The notes under the pieces: model-generated | The model's input: the letters and a program-made list of their open reading frames with translations, nothing else | Database searches by the model: none | Told to the model about the DNA's origin: nothing | Shown here: in pieces, positions 61,439-64,000 of the stretch | Numbering within the stretch: position 1 is the first letter of the stretch | Layout of the letters: the number at the start of each line of letters is the position of its first letter | Translations under genes and position numbers: made by a program | Source of the DNA: Bradyrhizobium stylosanthis | GTDB lineage: Bacteria > Pseudomonadota > Alphaproteobacteria > Rhizobiales > Xanthobacteraceae | Length of the DNA: 64,000 nucleotides | NCBI RefSeq assembly: GCF_001641335.1 | Contig: NZ_LVEM01000001.1 | Coordinates: 118,150 to 182,149, forward strand | Direction of reading: 5' to 3'

Positions 61439-61527
61439 CCGTTATTGCGAGCGTAGCGAAGCAATCCAGAGTGCTTCCGCGGAGGGATCTCTGGTTTGCT
61501 TGGTCGCTGCGCTCCTCGCAATGACGG
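61439..61527. repeat. intergenic palindromic repeat, family E (copy 2)
   Basis: 89-base imperfect inverted repeat with ends CCGTTATTGCGAGCGTAGCG and CTCGCAATGACGG, sharing AGCGAAGCAATCCAG with the copy at 24161. It is inside the pca operon, between pcaD and pcaC. Confidence 0.9.
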
Positions 61528-61536
61528 TTGTTGCAG

Positions 61537-62319
61537 TTAGCGCTGCGTCAGAAATCCCACCACCGCATCCGTGAATGCGTGCGGCTGCTCGACGTTGGAA
61601 ATGTGGGCGGCGTCGATGATGGTCATGCTGGCGCCGGGAATGCCGGAGCGGATCAGCTCACCCGCCGAGATCGGCGTCGCCATGTCGTGGCGGCCGGCGA
61701 TCACCAAAGTCGGGCTCTTGATCTTCGGCAGCAGCGCGCGCTGGTCGAGCGTGGACAGCGCCTCGCAGCAGGCGAGGTAGCCCTCGACCGGGGAGGCCAG
61801 CAGCATCGATTTCATCCGCGCGGTGATCTCGGGCTCTCGCTCGCGGAAATCCTGGGTGAGCCAGCCGCCGAGCACGGCATCGGCGACCGACGCGATGCCG
61901 CCCTTCTTCACGGCGTCGATGCGCTCCAGCCATTTGGTCGGCTCGGCATAATAGCAGGAGGTGTTGGCGAGGATCAGCTTGCCGAAACGCTCCGGCGCAT
62001 TGGCGCCCAGCCATTGCCCGACCATCCCGCCCATCGACAGGCCGCACCAATGCACCTTCTCGATGTTGAGGTCGTCGAGGATCGCAAGCACGTCGCGGCC
62101 GAAGCGCTCCATCGTGTAGGGGCCGGGGGCTACGGTTGACTTGCCGTGACCGCGGCGGTCGTAGCGGATGACGCGGAACACCTGCGTCAGCGCCTTCATC
62201 TGCGGCTCCCACATCTGCAGGGTGCAGCCGAGCGAGTTGGAAAGCATCAGTGTCGGCCCGCCGTCACGGCCCTCGACGGAGACGTTGAGCAGGCAACCGT
62301 CGGCATCGATCATGGGCAT
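61537..62319 (-). CDS. pcaD: 3-oxoadipate enol-lactonase
   Basis: PcaD hydrolyses 3-oxoadipate enol-lactone to 3-oxoadipate. The 260-aa alpha/beta hydrolase has the oxyanion region LMLSNSLGCTLQMWEPQM, the nucleophile elbow WCGLSMGGMVGQWLG, the catalytic aspartate after TLVIAGRHD and the histidine in IIDAAHISNVEQP. The start is the ATG at 62319, upstream of a second in-frame ATG. It follows pcaB after about 20 bases on the same strand. Confidence 0.93.
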   Translation of the reverse strand: MPMIDADGCLLNVSVEGRDGGPTLMLSNSLGCTLQMWEPQMKALTQVFRVIRYDRRGHGKSTVAPGPYTMERFGRDVLAILDDLNIEKVHWCGLSMGGMVGQWLGANAPERFGKLILANTSCYYAEPTKWLERIDAVKKGGIASVADAVLGGWLTQDFREREPEITARMKSMLLASPVEGYLACCEALSTLDQRALLPKIKSPTLVIAGRHDMATPISAGELIRSGIPGASMTIIDAAHISNVEQPHAFTDAVVGFLTQR

Positions 62320-62339
62320 GCGGCGTCTCCGTCGTGTCT

Positions 62340-63695
62340 TTATTCGCGGTCGAGGCTGTCGAGCAGCCGGTCGATCAGGGCTTGGGAAGCCCCTTGATAG
62401 GCCATCGGCTCGAACAATGCCGCAATTTTTTCCGGCGTCAGATGCGCGGTCACCTGCGAATCGGCCGACAGCACCTCGCGCAGATGCTTTTTCTCGGCGA
62501 CCGCGCGCTTGCTCGCGGCCTCGATCAAATGATGCGCGTCGCTCTTGCCGATCTTGTCGGCCAACGCAAACGTGACCGCTTCCGCCATGATCAGGCCATG
62601 CGTCGCATCGAGGTTGCTGCGCATGCGCGCGGCATCGACATCGAGGCCTTCTGCGATGTCGACGATGGAGGCAAGCGCGCCGGACGCGACCAGCATCAGT
62701 TGCGGCAGCGTCGGCCATTCGGCGTGCCAGGGCCCGGCGCTGCGTTCGTGGTCCTGCACCTGCGCGGCGAAAATCGTGGCGGCGAGCTGCGGCGCCATGG
62801 TGGCCGCGCCCAGCGCGCTTGCGGCCGCGACCGGGTTGCGCTTGTGCGGCATGGTCGAGGAGCCGCCGCGGCCTTCGCCGGCGGGCTCGAAGGCTTCGCC
62901 GACGTCGGTCTGCATCAGCAGCGAGATGTCGCGCGCGATCTTGCCGCAGCTTCCGGCGAGAATCGCGAAGGCTGAAGCGGCTTCGGCGATGCGATCGCGA
63001 TGGGTGTGCCAAGGCGCTTCCGGTAGCGGCAGGTCGAGCTCCCGAGCCAGTCGTTCCGCAACCACGAGCCCCTTGTCGCCGAGGGCGGCCAGCGTGCCGG
63101 CCGCGCCGCCGAATTGCAGCGCGAGGCCCTCGCGGCGCAGCCGCCGCAGGCGGCAGCGGGCGCGGGCGAGGCTCGATGCGTATTCGGCCGCCTTGAGCCC
63201 GAACGGCATCGGCAGCGCATGCTGGAGCCAGGTCCGCGCCACCATCGCGGTGTTGCGATGGGTACGGGCGAGCGCGGCAAAGCCCTTGATGGCACGGCTG
63301 AGGTCGGCGTCGAGCGCATCGATGCCGGCGCGGAGCGTCAGCATGGTCGCGGTGTCGATGACGTCCTGGCTGGTTGCGCCCCAATGCACGTAGCGCGCGG
63401 CTTCGGCGTCGGCCTTGGCGACGCTGGCGGTGAGCGCCTTGACCAGGGGAATTGCGAGATTGCCGGATCGCGTCGCGACCTCGGCGAGGGCAGTGATGTC
63501 GAAGGAGGAGGCCTTGCAGGCGGCTTCGATCGGGCCCACTGCGGCCTGCGGAATCACGCCCGTGGCGGCCTCGGCCCGGGCCAGGGCTGCCTCGAAATCG
63601 AGCATGTTCTGGAGGGTGGACCGGTCGTCGCAGACCGCGCGCATGGCCGCGCTCGAAAGCATCGGCGCAAGCAGGGGAGAGAGGGCTGTGCTCAT
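62340..63695 (-). CDS. pcaB: 3-carboxy-cis,cis-muconate cycloisomerase
   Basis: PcaB lactonises beta-carboxymuconate in the protocatechuate pathway. The 451-aa product belongs to the fumarase/aspartase superfamily, with the signature GGSSTMPHKRNPVAA and the conserved VHWGATSQDVIDTATML, which holds the active-site histidine region. It is the first gene of a pcaB-pcaD-pcaC operon. The pcaHG dioxygenase genes and pcaQ are not in the window. It is divergent from the CoxG-like gene with 184 bp between them. Confidence 0.94.
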   Translation of the reverse strand: MSTALSPLLAPMLSSAAMRAVCDDRSTLQNMLDFEAALARAEAATGVIPQAAVGPIEAACKASSFDITALAEVATRSGNLAIPLVKALTASVAKADAEAARYVHWGATSQDVIDTATMLTLRAGIDALDADLSRAIKGFAALARTHRNTAMVARTWLQHALPMPFGLKAAEYASSLARARCRLRRLRREGLALQFGGAAGTLAALGDKGLVVAERLARELDLPLPEAPWHTHRDRIAEAASAFAILAGSCGKIARDISLLMQTDVGEAFEPAGEGRGGSSTMPHKRNPVAAASALGAATMAPQLAATIFAAQVQDHERSAGPWHAEWPTLPQLMLVASGALASIVDIAEGLDVDAARMRSNLDATHGLIMAEAVTFALADKIGKSDAHHLIEAASKRAVAEKKHLREVLSADSQVTAHLTPEKIAALFEPMAYQGASQALIDRLLDSLDRE

Positions 63696-63879
63696 GTTGC
63701 GCGCGACCTAATCACCATGGCCCGGCTCTGCCAATCCCAAACCGTCAGCGCAAGCTTTTTGCACTTGCGAATATGCATTGCACGTGACCGGGGGTGCCCT
63801 TTCCTTTGCGGCCTCCGTGCGTTACTTGAGCAATATTATTCTGAAGCGATCCAAGTCAGATATCTCCGGGAGGCACCCC

Positions 63880-64000
63880 ATGGCCATGACGATGAACGGC
63901 GAAGTCCAGCTCGCGGCGCCGCGCGAGGCCGTGTGGGCCAAGCTCAACGATCCCGAAGTGCTGAAGGCCTGCATTCCCGGCTGCGAGGAGCTCGAGAAGA
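63880..64000 (+). CDS. CoxG/SRPBCC family protein, truncated by right edge
   Basis: The ATG at 63880 after a GGGAGG site opens a frame whose first 40 codons are visible (MAMTMNGEVQLAAPREAVWA, then DPEVLKACIPGCEEL). This start is characteristic of the carbon monoxide dehydrogenase subunit G family, SRPBCC-fold proteins anchored to the membrane that recruit CO dehydrogenase-like enzymes. It might begin a cox-type cluster to the right. The window ends before the C-terminal helix can be checked. Confidence 0.82.
   Translation, partial: MAMTMNGEVQLAAPREAVWAKLNDPEVLKACIPGCEELEK

Overview
The window is a GC-rich stretch of an alphaproteobacterial chromosome, most likely Bradyrhizobium or a close relative. 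This rests on codon usage, the family mix (TRAP and Liv importers, many sensor kinases, pca genes, a CoxG-like gene at the right edge) and at least nine long imperfect palindromes between genes. The genus assignment is inference; no rRNA or other marker is present. I see no prophage, insertion sequence, CRISPR array or tRNA gene.

Layout. 1-5.9 kb: a TRAP transporter (permease running off the left edge, binding protein), a divergent LysR regulator, a SAF-domain dehydrogenase, an EamA exporter and a PaaI-type thioesterase. 6.0-18.3 kb: purL, an acyltransferase, then a redox/stress group: DUF1328 membrane peptide, DUF427 protein, BolA, LtrA, ergothioneine genes egtB-egtD, monothiol glutaredoxin grxD, a macrodomain protein and two tandem serine hydrolases. 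18.3-25.7 kb: threonine aldolase, rpsD with a clear terminator, an E2-like acyltransferase, cupin, HpcH/HpaI aldolase, murI, cytochrome b561, GST and a cNMP-binding membrane protein. 26-38.9 kb: a secreted SecD-head-only protein, acyl-CoA synthetase, Tat-exported binding protein, CHASE3/PAS histidine kinase, a secreted caspase-like protein, LVIVD-repeat protein, M20 amidohydrolase and a Tat-exported PLP enzyme.

39-51 kb: a TetR regulator, a small conserved-looking protein, a MoxY/NarX-type two-component pair, and divergent from it a compact five-gene operon (42625-47003): a MotA/TolQ/ExbB-like channel, a one-TM protein with an extracytoplasmic beta-type domain, a two-TM protein, a metallophosphoesterase and a Ser/Thr kinase fused to a universal-stress domain. 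This operon is the best candidate for an undescribed system: an ion-driven envelope complex apparently coupled to a kinase/phosphatase module. Small ORFs, a PH-like membrane protein, rpe, a Ser-rich EF-hand protein and a P1 peptidase follow.

51-64 kb: a MASE4 hybrid kinase beside a single-domain response regulator, a complete branched-chain amino acid ABC operon (livHMGF plus binding protein), a Gln/Pro/Gly-rich small protein, a membrane protein, pcaB-pcaD-pcaC for protocatechuate catabolism, and the start of a CoxG/SRPBCC gene.

Regulation visible by eye: three GGAAC-N16/17-CGTT-type (EcfG general stress response) promoter matches, in front of egtB, the DUF1328 gene and a 102-aa gene of unknown function, and a perfect TGTGA-N6-TCACA dyad in front of the caspase-like gene. 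All functions are inferred from sequence read by eye; no database search was run.
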